Below are positions 24,314 through 32,241 of a DNA stretch of 64,000 nucleotides, piece by piece. The position numbers and the translations under genes were made by a program. The first letter of the stretch is position 1, and each line of letters begins with the position of its first letter. The notes under the pieces were generated by a model that was not told where the DNA came from, searched no databases, and saw only the letters and a list, made by a program, of their open reading frames with translations. The DNA is from Brucella pseudogrignonensis (GTDB taxonomy: Bacteria; Pseudomonadota; Alphaproteobacteria; Rhizobiales; Rhizobiaceae), in NCBI RefSeq assembly GCF_032190615.1, contig NZ_JAVLAT010000002.1:1292001-1356000 (forward strand), written 5' to 3'.

Positions 24314-26065
24314 TCAAAACGGGATCTCATCGTCCAGCAGCTCCGATAACCCGACAGACACATTATCGTTCGCAGGCTCCGGTACGTTGTTGTTATCTCC
24401 TACGTCTCTAGCCCGCACGTCTTTCACGTTCCAATATTTGCCGTTCGGGATCACGCTAATTTCGTCGGTGGTGAGCAATTCGCGCTGACGCTCTAGCCAT
24501 TCCATGACCGTTTTAGGGAAAGGTCGCTGGCCTCCGTGCTGCGTCCACCATCGATGCGCCTTTGTTTGTGCAAAGCCCGTATGCTGCGGGCAAAGCCATT
24601 CATTGATCTGCGTATAGCCTGCGATGTAGCTGCACTTGACCGACGGCGGCTTGTCGCCCTTGCCTTCGTGAAAATGAAACGTCCTTCCGGTCACCTTGCG
24701 CCATTCTGCTTCGGCGGTGCTAACAATCGGAACGTCGGCGGCCTGCCGTGTGAGCTTCTCATCCTCATTCGGCGGAAAGTGATATCCGCAGCATGGGCAC
24801 TTCATCAGCGAGATGTGCACCTTCTCACCGCAACCGACCGCCCCGTTGTTGTCAGGCATGGTCGGACAGATCTTGATTGGCGGCTCCCCATTACCAGCGC
24901 TTGGCGCTTTCGGCTCGACCATGTCGACAGGACCATGCCGGTCGACGAGTTTCGCGAAGTCGAGGACGAGGCAATTACGTTTGGGGCCTGCCGCGATAGC
25001 TGATAGACGCTCCTCTACCGTATCCAGTGGCGCACCTGCCCTGTAGAGAGGACGAGTGCCACGCCCCGCCATTTGGACGTACAAACTTAAAGATAGAGTC
25101 GGGCGCATAAATGCAATTAAATCAACGCCCTTATGATTGAATCCTGTCGTAAGTACTGAATTGTTCGTCACGCACTGGATACGGTATGCTTTGAAGTCCT
25201 CAAGGATGCGGCGGCGTTCTTCCTTCGGCGTATCGCCCGTTACGGCCTCGCACGTAATGCCGCGCGATCTGAACACATCGCGCACGTCCAGCGCAGCCTT
25301 CACGCCGGCACAGAAACACAACCAGGAACGACGATCGGAACCCTTTGCTATGATCTCAGAAACGACCGCGTCATTAAGGTCAGTACGATTGATTGCTTCT
25401 TCCAGCGCTCGCTGCTTGTAATCTCCGCCAAGCCTCCCGACGCCTTTGACGTCGTATTCTGTAGCCGTTGGTTTGCTTGTGAGCGGAGCAAGGAAGCCGT
25501 CGCGGATACCGTCTGCAACGCCGTAGGTGTAGACGATCTGATCAAACAGACGATCCGCGCCTTCATCCAAGCGGCCGCTGTCCAGCCGGTAAGGTGTGGC
25601 AGTCAGGCCGAGGATCTTCATATCCGGATTGATCTCAAGCAGCGCATCGATGAACTTGCGATACATCGTGTTGCCGTTGATTGGGATCAGGTGGCACTCG
25701 TCGACCATGAGCACGTCGACGTGTCCAATTTGCTGAGCCTTGTTGTGAACCGTCTGAATGCCTGCAAACACAATCTGACTGCGTGCATCACGGCGACCAA
25801 GACCCGCCGAATAGATACCTGCAGGCGCAAATGGCCATACGCCCAGCAATTCCAGATAATTCTGTTCGATAAGCTCCGCGACGTGGGTAACGACCATCAC
25901 GCGCATATCAGGCCAACCTTCAACGAGGCGCTGGATCAATGACGCCATAACCAACGACTTGCCGCAGCCCGTTGCAAGATCAACAAGCGGATTGCCTGCC
26001 TCCTCTTGCCAATAGTCGAATACGGCGTCTATTGCTTCTGACTGGTAGTTTCGTAAGGTTAGCAT
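24314..26065 (-). CDS. DEAD/DEAH-box (superfamily 2) helicase
   Basis: 583 residues from MLTLRNYQSEAIDAVFDYW. Motifs: Walker A LATGCGKSLVMASL, II VDECHLI, III GLTATPYRLD, and VI YVQMAGRGTRP. A C-terminal zinc knuckle (CPCCGYHFPPNE) and a C-terminal domain with YIAGYTQINEWLCPQHTG follow; these extend the standard SSL2/UvrB-like core. The protein probably unwinds or remodels DNA during phage replication or recombination. Its start is near the divergent gene at 26081, and no strong ribosome site is seen. Confidence 0.85.
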   Translation of the reverse strand: MLTLRNYQSEAIDAVFDYWQEEAGNPLVDLATGCGKSLVMASLIQRLVEGWPDMRVMVVTHVAELIEQNYLELLGVWPFAPAGIYSAGLGRRDARSQIVFAGIQTVHNKAQQIGHVDVLMVDECHLIPINGNTMYRKFIDALLEINPDMKILGLTATPYRLDSGRLDEGADRLFDQIVYTYGVADGIRDGFLAPLTSKPTATEYDVKGVGRLGGDYKQRALEEAINRTDLNDAVVSEIIAKGSDRRSWLCFCAGVKAALDVRDVFRSRGITCEAVTGDTPKEERRRILEDFKAYRIQCVTNNSVLTTGFNHKGVDLIAFMRPTLSLSLYVQMAGRGTRPLYRAGAPLDTVEERLSAIAAGPKRNCLVLDFAKLVDRHGPVDMVEPKAPSAGNGEPPIKICPTMPDNNGAVGCGEKVHISLMKCPCCGYHFPPNEDEKLTRQAADVPIVSTAEAEWRKVTGRTFHFHEGKGDKPPSVKCSYIAGYTQINEWLCPQHTGFAQTKAHRWWTQHGGQRPFPKTVMEWLERQRELLTTDEISVIPNGKYWNVKDVRARDVGDNNNVPEPANDNVSVGLSELLDDEIPF

Positions 26066-26080
26066 GTTGGGGGCGTTACC

Positions 26081-26694
26081 TTGTCTGATAAAGAGAATGC
26101 AGAAAAAGAAAACGAGCAGTTTTCTTCGTCGATTTTGTACGTGGCGACAGCTGTTTATGTCGGTGTTTGCGCGATGGTCTTTGGTGCGCTCTATGCGAAG
26201 CTGCCGACCTTCGGAGAAGCGTTCTTGTTGCTTGTGAAGGACTACGGAACAATCCTTGCGGGTATCCCGGTTCTTGTTGCTGTCGTGGTCGCAAAGCAGC
26301 AGTTGGATGCTAATCGTCGGCAGCATGCGGCCAGCATTAGACGGTCGTTCAAAGAGCAGGTTGACGTTATGATAGCGGCCTCTGATTGGTGCAGCTCAAT
26401 GCTATGCATGACATTCGATGAACAACTAGCCAACCGCGATCCTGACGTCGACGGGTTTAATATTGGCCCATTTGACGATACTTACATTGACAGGGCCACC
26501 AAGGTACTAGCCCCCGGGTTTGTTTATTCTTTTCAATCGTTAAATGGAACAATCCAGTCGTTTCACAAGCACTATTTGGGCACGACGACGAGTTAGATTT
26601 ACGTAATCGATATCGAATACTTCAACTTCAAGCACAGTCACTGAGAGACCGGTTAGACCATGAGTTTCGTGAGCTTTCCCAATACTGGTCCTAA
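26081..26694 (+). pseudogene. Two-span membrane protein gene with a probable frameshift
   Basis: The TTG-initiated frame (26081-26596) encodes an acidic N-terminus, two membrane helices (about residues 18-38 and 53-70) and a soluble part ending abruptly GTTTS. Around 26540-26550 the -1 frame takes over with protein-like sequence (WNNPVVSQALFGHDDEL, then a long charged helix ending FRELSQYWS) and stops at 26694. One missing base there would explain the two halves. It is antisense to its neighbours. Function unknown. Confidence 0.5.
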
Positions 26695-27617
26695 CCCTTA
26701 GAGCCATCCACCCAAACCTCTCCCGACTTCATACGATACGTGATCGTCTCTTCTTCTTCGTCGACATCGACCTGCTCACCATTCACCATGCCCGGTAGGT
26801 ACAAATGCGCCGGGCAACCGTCGCGCTGTTCGTCGATCGACAAAGGCTTTGCCCATCGTGCGCACGAGATATGGCAATCACCGCCGCTTTCAGGTTGAGC
26901 ATGAAGGCAGGTTCGGCAGTTCACTCGCGGCTGTGCGTCGTGATGACAGACCGCCTTATGTTTGCAGAACATGCATCCAAAGAACTCTGGGTTTTCGCTA
27001 ATCCTGCTCGGCGGCGTGTCCGAAAACACGATACGTTCGCAGCGCGCTACCAGTCGCAGGCAGAATTCCAGATCGTACTCGATGCGCTCGGAATAAAGGC
27101 TGTCGCTGTCTTTGCATGACACCAGATAAAGACAGCGGCTCAACCCGAAGGCATGCATTCCAAGCTGGCACTGCGCATAATGGAGTGGCTTCGCTTTCTG
27201 ACAGCCGTCCTTAACAATCAGCGCGAAACCCTTGGCATTGCTCGATTTAAACTCTAACAGGTGTTCTATCTTCGACGCTTCAGGCACATTCATTGCTTTG
27301 CCATCGCACTTGCCCCGCACAAAGCCCGACACAAGCCGGATCTTGTCTTGCTGCCCGTAAACGTCGACGCCGATGCTCTCGAGATCAGCGACGAGCCGTT
27401 CTTCCTCGATGTTACCAGTTTCAAACAAGCGCAGCTGGCGGCCGCTATGGACCTCGTGAGCCGATGCCCAGCGGAAGCCATACCAAAGCGCCCTATCGCA
27501 TTCCGTGCCCGCCTCGCCCACGCTTATGCCCCACGAGTCCCAGGATTTCGCCTGGGCCTCGTACGCAGCATAGATCGCGCCGACGGTTGTAGATTGTGGT
27601 TTGGGGAGTGGTGCCAT
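26691..27617 (-). CDS. PD-(D/E)XK (RecB/Cas4-like) exonuclease with cysteine cluster
   Basis: 308 residues. GFVRGKCDGKAMNVP followed by IEHLLEFKSS gives the D...E-x-K active site, and HYAQCQLGMHAFGL matches the RecB motif helix. FFGCMFCKHKAVCHH and CRTCLHAQPESG add many Cys at the C-terminus, suggesting an iron-sulphur or zinc site as in Cas4/AddB-type nucleases. In the early operon it lies directly upstream (3') of the sliding clamp gene (4-base gap). A replication/recombination role is likely. Confidence 0.75.
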   Translation of the reverse strand: MAPLPKPQSTTVGAIYAAYEAQAKSWDSWGISVGEAGTECDRALWYGFRWASAHEVHSGRQLRLFETGNIEEERLVADLESIGVDVYGQQDKIRLVSGFVRGKCDGKAMNVPEASKIEHLLEFKSSNAKGFALIVKDGCQKAKPLHYAQCQLGMHAFGLSRCLYLVSCKDSDSLYSERIEYDLEFCLRLVARCERIVFSDTPPSRISENPEFFGCMFCKHKAVCHHDAQPRVNCRTCLHAQPESGGDCHISCARWAKPLSIDEQRDGCPAHLYLPGMVNGEQVDVDEEEETITYRMKSGEVWVDGSKG

Positions 27618-27621
27618 TCTC

Positions 27622-28680
27622 CTACACGCGCATCGGCATAATTACGCACCTGTACCCCGGCCTGCTCGCCGACGTGATCAGCGCAGGCGAACCGGAGTCC
27701 GCCATCGACATTGTGATTTCATCCGCGCCAAACGCCGCCATAAGGTCCGTGACATACTGACCATTGAAACCGATCGTCAGCGGCTCGCTGCTGAAATTGA
27801 CTTCCATTTCCTCCGTCGCGTCGCCACGATCTGGATTAGCGACATTCAGTGTCAGAGCATCCGAAGCGAATGAGAAGCGCACAGCGCGCCCACGCTCGCT
27901 GGCGATAACTGATGTGCGGCCAACAGCTTCTCGCAGAGCTTTTGCCGACAGCGTAGCGACACGCTCCGACGGCTTTGGAATAACGCGCTCGTAATCCGGA
28001 TATGTACCGTCGACGAGTTTCGACACGATGACGGTCGAACCGCTTTCGACCATCACCTTGTTTGACGATAGCGAAACTGACACAACGCCGGTCGGAAGCA
28101 ATGACAGCAGCTTGTTCGGCAGAATAACGGGAGCAAACGTGGCGTCCTGCTCGATGCGTGTCGACGCGAGGCGATGCCCATCTGTCGCCGTGGCAACGAT
28201 ATGGCCGTCTTTTGCTTCCAGAAAGACGCCGTTCAGATAATAGCGGGTTTCTTCGGTACTGACTGCGAACTGCACGTCCTGCACGAGCGAAGCGAGATCC
28301 ACTTCGATCGTGGTGTCGAAGCTTCCGTGATTGAAGGACGGGAAGTCAGCAGCTGGCAGCGTATCAAGCTTGAAACGGCTCTTGCCAGATTTTACGACCA
28401 GATGATTGCCGTCGGCTTCCAAACTAATGTCGCCGGTTGCCTTCTTGGCAATGTCCGCAAGCAGCTTGCCTGCAACCGTGACAGTGCCGTCCTGGCTATC
28501 CAGAACCGGCAAACTGGTGCTGATTTCCAGATCCAGATTGGTGCCTGTGATGCTCAGCTGTCCTTTGTCCGTGGACAAGAGCACGTTGCCAAGAATTGGG
28601 ATTGTCGTTCTGGCTTCAACAGCCTTCGTAACTGTCGACAAGGCGTGCGCAAGCTGCGCTCGGTCAAGCGTTACCCGCAT
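27622..28680 (-). CDS. dnaN: Phage-encoded DNA polymerase III beta subunit (sliding clamp)
   Basis: 352 residues covering all three clamp domains: MRVTLDRAQLAHALSTVTKAVEARTTIPILGNVLL, FAVSTEETRYYLNGVFLE with ATDGHRLAS, and the C-terminal YRCVIMPMRV typical of beta clamps. It encircles DNA and tethers the polymerase. It is unlikely to be the host's main copy because it lies within the phage early operon and starts after a leader copy (28687-28702). A dedicated clamp suggests the phage redirects the host replisome. Confidence 0.9.
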   Translation of the reverse strand: MRVTLDRAQLAHALSTVTKAVEARTTIPILGNVLLSTDKGQLSITGTNLDLEISTSLPVLDSQDGTVTVAGKLLADIAKKATGDISLEADGNHLVVKSGKSRFKLDTLPAADFPSFNHGSFDTTIEVDLASLVQDVQFAVSTEETRYYLNGVFLEAKDGHIVATATDGHRLASTRIEQDATFAPVILPNKLLSLLPTGVVSVSLSSNKVMVESGSTVIVSKLVDGTYPDYERVIPKPSERVATLSAKALREAVGRTSVIASERGRAVRFSFASDALTLNVANPDRGDATEEMEVNFSSEPLTIGFNGQYVTDLMAAFGADEITMSMADSGSPALITSASRPGYRCVIMPMRV

Positions 28681-28737
28681 GGGTTTCTCCTCGTGTTGGT
28701 GGTGTTAGGCGCGGCTGGTAACCGCGCCTTGGTTAGA

Positions 28738-29541
28738 TTAGGCTGCTAGAGGCCAGCCATCTTCGTCAAGCTCAGGCGGAACAAATTCGATGCCATTGAT
28801 ATCGGCAAGGTGTTCAAGTAGCGCTTCGGCGTTGCCCGGCATATTATCGTTGGCCGGTTGCACCCATGGTTCACTTTCCGCATCGTCCACAGTCAGCGCC
28901 TCGATAGCCGCTTCAATGGTAAAAGGCTTGTCCTCATTACCCAACACAACCTTGTCACCATACGCGCCGCCGATCTGGTCTTTCAGATCTTCCCAAGTTT
29001 CAATTTTCACACCCCGAACGGCCAAGGCAACTTTCATAATGTCGCCTTTGCCTATCGTGTATCCACGCTGTTGATACTTCAGGACGCGGGTAGCTGACGC
29101 GAGTGGATAGCGAGTGCCAGCATTGAATTTCAGAAAGCGCTGGCTGTTGTGCTTCAGAAAGTCAGGATGAAAAGCAAAGCCGGAGTCTGGGCTGTTGGCG
29201 CCTGCATCCAGATCAACCGCACCCATGCAAACGGTAAAATCAAAGGCGTCAAAAATAGACTTGGCACTTGGGAAGAAGTCAAAATACATTAGCTGAGCAA
29301 TATTGTTGCTCCGATCAGAGAAGGTCACTGCGCGCTTACTCGCAGCCACGCACCACAGTCCATCCTCATATGCATCATAAACCCCTCGCTGGAATGCGCT
29401 GCGAGATTTGAAATACAAATCAACGTCATTAATTTTGGTTCCAGTAAAAACGCTAGTTACTGCGCCGCCAGCAACAAACGCACCGTCAAAGCGTATTGGA
29501 AGCGCACCATCGATCTGTCTGCGCTCGGATTCGTATGCCAT
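28738..29541 (-). CDS. Nucleotidyltransferase-fold phage protein
   Basis: 267 residues from the ATG at 29541, with GAGGAG upstream. FDGAFVAGGAVTSVFTG followed by INDVDLYFKS is the GG ... DxD pattern of pol-beta-type nucleotidyltransferases; FDFFPSAKSIFDAFDFTVCMGAVDL adds a later Asp pair. Residues 140-200 are helical (FLKFNAGTRYPLASATRVLKYQQRGY). Substrate unknown; RNA- or protein-modifying roles are possible. An open extension upstream lacks a ribosome site and overlaps the next gene. Confidence 0.65.
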   Translation of the reverse strand: MAYESERRQIDGALPIRFDGAFVAGGAVTSVFTGTKINDVDLYFKSRSAFQRGVYDAYEDGLWCVAASKRAVTFSDRSNNIAQLMYFDFFPSAKSIFDAFDFTVCMGAVDLDAGANSPDSGFAFHPDFLKHNSQRFLKFNAGTRYPLASATRVLKYQQRGYTIGKGDIMKVALAVRGVKIETWEDLKDQIGGAYGDKVVLGNEDKPFTIEAAIEALTVDDAESEPWVQPANDNMPGNAEALLEHLADINGIEFVPPELDEDGWPLAA

Positions 29542-29605
29542 ACAAAACTCCTCATGTTCGGTTCGGTGGGCTACCGGCGCGAAAGCACCGGCAGCTTTTT
29601 GGTGC

Positions 29606-30166
29606 TTACTTAGACCAAGGACGGCTTCCCGCAGCTTTTGCAGGCTGCGCTGGCTTGTTGCTGTTTGCCGCTGCAGGACGGTCGTCGTTTGCTGGGCGCT
29701 GCGCTGCCGCCGCAGGCTGCTGAGCGTCAATGCTCGGCTCAGGCACGTTGTTTTCGTCAGGGAAGAAATACTTCTTGATCTCGGCGCGCGCGGGATATTG
29801 GCCGTCCTTTGAAGGCTTGCCGAGCGCAACGCGAACCGTGAACGACTTGAAGAGCAGATCGTCCGTGTCTTCTACCGAAGACATTTCGAGCGCGCGGCAA
29901 AGGCTGGCGAACTGTCGTTGGCCGATCTCCTGCGCCTGCGGGTTCTTGTTCTCGATGTTGTAGTTGTTGAAAAGCTTGCGATCAGCATATTCAGCCGGTT
30001 CAAGCACCTTCATTGTGGTTTTCAGAATCGTGCCGCTACCTGTCGACGTTGCAGCAACGTCGGCCGCCTCGATTTCCATCTTGTATGTGCCGTTCGGCAG
30101 ATCGGAATAGTCCGACTGCGTCGTGTCGTGTTGGGTGGCGTCAAACGCCGTTCCAAGTCTCGCCAT
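29606..30166 (-). CDS. DUF669 protein (ssDNA-binding type)
   Basis: 186 residues. The N-terminal 120 residues match the DUF669 pattern (FDATQHDTTQSDYSDLPNGTYKMEI ... KLFNNYNIENKNPQAQEIGQ), a family adjacent to recombination ATPases in phages and thought to bind single-stranded DNA. The C-terminal tail (about residues 140-186) is Ala/Pro/Asn-rich and disordered, ending RPWSK. It belongs with the Sak4-like ATPase encoded upstream (30799-31572). Confidence 0.75.
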   Translation of the reverse strand: MARLGTAFDATQHDTTQSDYSDLPNGTYKMEIEAADVAATSTGSGTILKTTMKVLEPAEYADRKLFNNYNIENKNPQAQEIGQRQFASLCRALEMSSVEDTDDLLFKSFTVRVALGKPSKDGQYPARAEIKKYFFPDENNVPEPSIDAQQPAAAAQRPANDDRPAAANSNKPAQPAKAAGSRPWSK

Positions 30167-30206
30167 GTGTTAGTTCCTTGTGTTGGTGTTGTGGTTAGTG
30201 CGCAGG

Positions 30207-30452
30207 TTAAGACTTTGCGCGAAATACAGTGGGTCGGAGAAACCCACCGATGAATCCAAGCGCAGCGCCAATCTGCCAAAGTGACAAGTGACCAGCATTG
30301 ACACCCAAAGCGGTGAAGAATGCCTGCACAGTTTCAGTGAAGAAGAAGCCGACCACCCATCCCGAAAACGCGCCAAAGAGAACGCCGATCAGCGGTGCAA
30401 AGAAAAGGATAGCGGCAACCGTGACCAGTCCTGCTAGTGCTTTTTCCATCAT
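30207..30452 (-). CDS. Small hydrophobic membrane protein, 81 residues
   Basis: Two to three membrane segments (residues 7-30, 31-52 and 58-74) with Gly-rich helices: ALAGLVTVAAILFFAPLIGV, then GAFSGWVVGFFF. The start overlaps the stop of the preceding gene by 4 bases. It is too short for a transporter. A holin-like or regulatory function is conceivable but the location is in the early region, not beside lysis genes. Confidence 0.6.
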   Translation of the reverse strand: MMEKALAGLVTVAAILFFAPLIGVLFGAFSGWVVGFFFTETVQAFFTALGVNAGHLSLWQIGAALGFIGGFLRPTVFRAKS

Positions 30453-30802
30453 GCGGGCTCCTGCTGTTTAGTGACTGATGCAAAAAGGCTCGGAACGGAA
30501 AGTTTTTCGCGAGCGTACTCACGCGCTTTCTCTTGTGCCGCTATGCGCTCATTGAAATCCTGCTGAATTTCTTCGCATAGTTCGGCAACTCCTTCTGCTA
30601 ATACGTCCCCGCACCGGCGCCATGTTTTGTCTTTTCCTTTATAAACAATCCCATGTGGACCGACGAAATGGTAAGATGTGCAGGTGAGAATGCTCTCAGA
30701 GTCAAACTTGAGGGCTCCTTGCATCATCGCCCTTATCGCCATCTGGTGGACAGGTTCTCCAAACTTTAGCTGCATAGGATTTGGACTGAACCACCCCATC
30801 AC
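30449..30802 (-). CDS. Phage protein of unknown function, 117 residues
   Basis: MMGWFSPNPMQLKFGEPVHQM ... ending in a long helix NERIAAQEKAREYAREKL. It contains two Cys (residues about 41 and 64) and no membrane segment. It overlaps both neighbours by 4 bases, so it is part of a strictly coupled operon with the Sak4-like ATPase. No family recognised. Confidence 0.55.
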   Translation of the reverse strand: MMGWFSPNPMQLKFGEPVHQMAIRAMMQGALKFDSESILTCTSYHFVGPHGIVYKGKDKTWRRCGDVLAEGVAELCEEIQQDFNERIAAQEKAREYAREKLSVPSLFASVTKQQEPA

Positions 30803-31572
30803 GCTGCCTCCTGCTCTGAGACCGGCCAGTACTTCGCCAATTCGGTGAAGCCCTGCCCTTTGCGGTATGGAACGGCGTCGGGCATTGAATAGCGGTTCTT
30901 GGCATTGAAGCCCGCGCCTTCATTCAGATGTATCTGGCGCTCTTTGCCACCCTCCGCATGAGCGACCTTCGTCTGGCGCGCGACTTCCTTTTCTTTGATG
31001 GAAACGCGGTAGTTCATGAACGCCACAACGTCAGACTTTTCACGAACAAGTGCATTAGCGCGCTTGTGCAGTTTCGGCTGGTATCGCGAATAAGGATCTG
31101 TCGTCGGGCTGTCGAAGCGCACAATCTCTGGGTGGGCAAGGATGACCACATAAATACCGGCTTGCGCGAGCGCCGACAGGGCAGACATGAGCTCGTTCCA
31201 TTCGGTGTCGGCTTCCACGTAGCCTTTTCCGAATCCAGCTTCCTCTATACTGGTGATGCCAAGGCGGGTGCATGTCGCAGCCCAGACAAGCGGTTCGAGG
31301 CCGTCGGCACTGTCGATAATCACGGTGCGTCGATCGTGCTCGACGGTCAGCAACTCACCGATAATGTTGAGCAGGTCGTCGAAGCTTTCAATTGTGCCTG
31401 GCGTTGCCATTTCGATATCAGATGGCGGTCGCTCGCCTTCTGTGGCCAGATAGATCGGATCTGGAAATTCAGCAGCAAGACTGGTCTTGCCGATACCGTC
31501 GACGCCATACAAAAGCATGACTGGCGGGTCGTTTCTCTTCGTCGACTTGAGGCTTGATAGGCTGATAGCCAT
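30799..31572 (-). CDS. AAA_24 / Sak4-like RecA-fold ATPase
   Basis: 257 residues from MAISLSSLKSTK, preceded by a leader copy (31579-31594). Walker A YGVDGIGKTSLA, Walker B RTVIIDSADGLE, and VVILAHPEIVRF fit the phage Sak4 family of single-domain RecA-like ATPases that work with an SSB-type protein in recombination and annealing. The DUF669 gene four genes downstream is a plausible partner. Confidence 0.8.
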   Translation of the reverse strand: MAISLSSLKSTKRNDPPVMLLYGVDGIGKTSLAAEFPDPIYLATEGERPPSDIEMATPGTIESFDDLLNIIGELLTVEHDRRTVIIDSADGLEPLVWAATCTRLGITSIEEAGFGKGYVEADTEWNELMSALSALAQAGIYVVILAHPEIVRFDSPTTDPYSRYQPKLHKRANALVREKSDVVAFMNYRVSIKEKEVARQTKVAHAEGGKERQIHLNEGAGFNAKNRYSMPDAVPYRKGQGFTELAKYWPVSEQEAA

Positions 31573-31592
31573 AATTAACTCCTCGTGTGTGG

Positions 31593-31697
31593 TTAGTGGG
31601 TAAGTTGAATGACGATCATCATGGCCAGCAGGATAAGCGAGCCGATCAGCCAAACTGGCGCCGACGTGGCGAGCGTGGGGAACCGTGGGTAGGTCAT
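31593..31697 (-). CDS. Tiny membrane peptide, 34 residues
   Basis: MTYPRFPTLATSAPVW followed by a single membrane helix (LIGSLILLAMMIVI). Its ATG overlaps the stop of the 46-residue ORF (ATGA). Too short for family assignment. Kept because it is the last member of a coupled series of four tiny membrane ORFs. Confidence 0.45.
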   Translation of the reverse strand: MTYPRFPTLATSAPVWLIGSLILLAMMIVIQLTH

Positions 31698-31834
31698 TTG
31701 AAGGCCGCCATTCTTGCGAAATTAGCGGCCGCAAGGGCCATCATGTATGTTGCCAAGTCTACGCGCCCCAACAAAATATAGATCAGGCCAACGAACATAG
31801 TGACAACGCTAATAATTTTGTCGAATGTTTCCAT
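31694..31834 (-). CDS. Tiny membrane protein, 46 residues
   Basis: METFDKIISVVTMFVGLIYILLG, one membrane helix, then an amphipathic Ala-rich helix ending ARMAAFK. Start and stop each overlap a neighbouring ORF (TAATG upstream, ATGA downstream), which strongly suggests translation through coupling. Function unknown. Confidence 0.5.
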   Translation of the reverse strand: METFDKIISVVTMFVGLIYILLGRVDLATYMMALAAANFARMAAFK

Positions 31835-32004
31835 TAGTTCCCCCACAAATAAAGTAGGCCGTAGAACGGCAGCACGGCGTTCCAGAAAATGAAGCCTGCA
31901 ACGACCAGCAAAAACCCAAGGGTAAAACCGGTCAGAGCCAGCGAACGTGCAATCTTCCCGGTGCCATTACCGGCTGGCGTGATGACGTTCACAACAGCAC
32001 CCAT
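31834..32004 (-). CDS. Small membrane protein, 56 residues
   Basis: A short polar N-terminus (MGAVVNVITPAGNGTGKI) and one or two membrane segments (ALTGFTLGFLLVVAGFIFW ... FYGLLYLW). It overlaps the end of the 59-residue ORF in another frame, with the coding edges interleaved. Function unknown. Confidence 0.5.
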   Translation of the reverse strand: MGAVVNVITPAGNGTGKIARSLALTGFTLGFLLVVAGFIFWNAVLPFYGLLYLWGN

Positions 32005-32146
32005 GAAGAAAGCCGATGGCCAGCGCTAAAGCCGCGACGACTGCCAGCCCCATGACGAAGCGATCGCCAAGGCCGAGAACGCTGGAAGTTGGTGTTTCCA
32101 AGATGCGGTCGTCTTCGACGGCGTAGTCTTTGAAAGGCGCCGTCAT
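31967..32146 (-). CDS. Small membrane protein, 59 residues
   Basis: MTAPFKDYAVEDDRILETPT acidic N-terminus, one membrane helix (FVMGLAVVAALALAIGFL), and a Cys triplet (HGCCCERHH) just after it. Its ATG overlaps the TGA of the 10-codon leader ORF. The Cys/His-rich end directly after the helix is unusual for such a small protein. Confidence 0.5.
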   Translation of the reverse strand: MTAPFKDYAVEDDRILETPTSSVLGLGDRFVMGLAVVAALALAIGFLHGCCCERHHASR

Positions 32147-32175
32147 TCGGCACCGTCCTTATGAAATCTGAGCAT
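32143..32175 (-). CDS. 10-codon leader peptide ORF
   Basis: ATG at 32175 follows a very strong ribosome site (GAGGAGG, 6 bases upstream) and reads MLRFHKDGAE, stop, with ATGA overlap to the next ORF. The ORF has a better ribosome site than any of the genes behind it, so it probably serves to deliver ribosomes to the following small membrane ORFs. Confidence 0.45.
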   Translation of the reverse strand: MLRFHKDGAE

Positions 32176-32241
32176 AATAACCTCCTCGTTCCCCGCCGCG
32201 ATTGCAGCGGGGCTGGTTGGTTCATCGGTGGGATTTACTGG

